A DNA stretch of 31,297 nucleotides, taken from the NCBI GenBank assembly GCA_964417725.1, contig CAYQIV010000029.1:1-31297 (forward strand). Direction: 5' to 3'. How positions within the stretch are numbered: the stretch's first letter is position 1; every line of letters starts with the position of its first letter. Positions 31,296 to 31,297 of this stretch are shown here, piece by piece. Under the pieces are notes generated by a model. It saw only the letters and a list, made by a program, of their open reading frames with translations. It had not been told where the DNA came from and did not search any database. The position numbers and the translations under genes were made by a program. Origin of the DNA: SHZI01 sp964417725 (lineage in GTDB: Bacteria; Pseudomonadota; Gammaproteobacteria; Steroidobacterales; GCA-2729495).

Positions 31296-31297
31296 CC

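Noticed and set aside
1..31297. CRISPR arrays, rRNA genes, insertion sequences, transposase or integrase genes
   Set aside because: No regularly spaced repeats, rRNA signature, or DDE or tyrosine-recombinase motifs were seen on either strand.

Overview
The window looks like a chromosomal piece of a high-GC Gram-negative bacterium, most likely a gammaproteobacterium. The reasons are a TonB-dependent receptor, outer-membrane barrels, lipoproteins and an exosortase with VPLPA-CTERM substrates. The genus cannot be resolved from the sequence. Base composition changes near 10.7-10.8 kb: the left third is visibly less GC-rich (least so inside hsdS), and the right two thirds are very GC-rich core-like DNA.

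Left third (1-10.8 kb) is a defence island. On the minus strand, read right to left, it holds a BrxR/CapW-type WYL regulator, hsdR, hsdS, a PrrC-like anticodon nuclease gene, hsdM, and an unrecognised gene for a single-pass membrane protein with an SH3-like tail. The hsdS, prrC, hsdM and last-gene junctions overlap by 1-4 bases, so the nuclease and the unknown gene are translationally coupled to the type I restriction-modification genes. To the right are a small excisionase/AlpA-type HTH gene, a short tmRNA-3'-end-like motif and a type II toxin-antitoxin pair with its own palindromic operator. A second toxin-antitoxin pair (ParDE type) lies just past the composition change.

Middle (11.7-15.1 kb): a small protein with a repeated NPYDT motif, a FabG/PhaB-like SDR, and an alpha/beta-hydrolase-fold protein that lacks the usual nucleophile Ser and catalytic His. 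After these comes a candidate GEMM-type (class I c-di-GMP) riboswitch leading into a VPLPA-CTERM surface protein.

Right part (15.2-31.3 kb) is an exosortase/surface-protein region: a second VPLPA-CTERM protein, a 791-residue TPR lipoprotein, a TonB-dependent receptor (minus strand), an outer-membrane barrel, and a 913-residue Ig-like repeat protein with a Gly-rich C-terminal sorting tail. An xrtD-wecB-TPR lipoprotein cluster closes the window. The two TPR lipoproteins are full-length paralogues of the same size, and each is followed by one arm of an inverted intergenic repeat. The mature domain of the first VPLPA-CTERM protein reappears as an insertion inside an Ig-like domain of the 913-residue protein, so one domain is presented through two different kinds of C-terminal anchor.

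Functionally, XrtD should process the VPLPA-CTERM proteins at the inner membrane, WecB should supply ManNAc-type sugar for an associated polysaccharide, and the TPR lipoproteins probably act in export or assembly. The riboswitch would tie surface-protein output to a cyclic dinucleotide signal.
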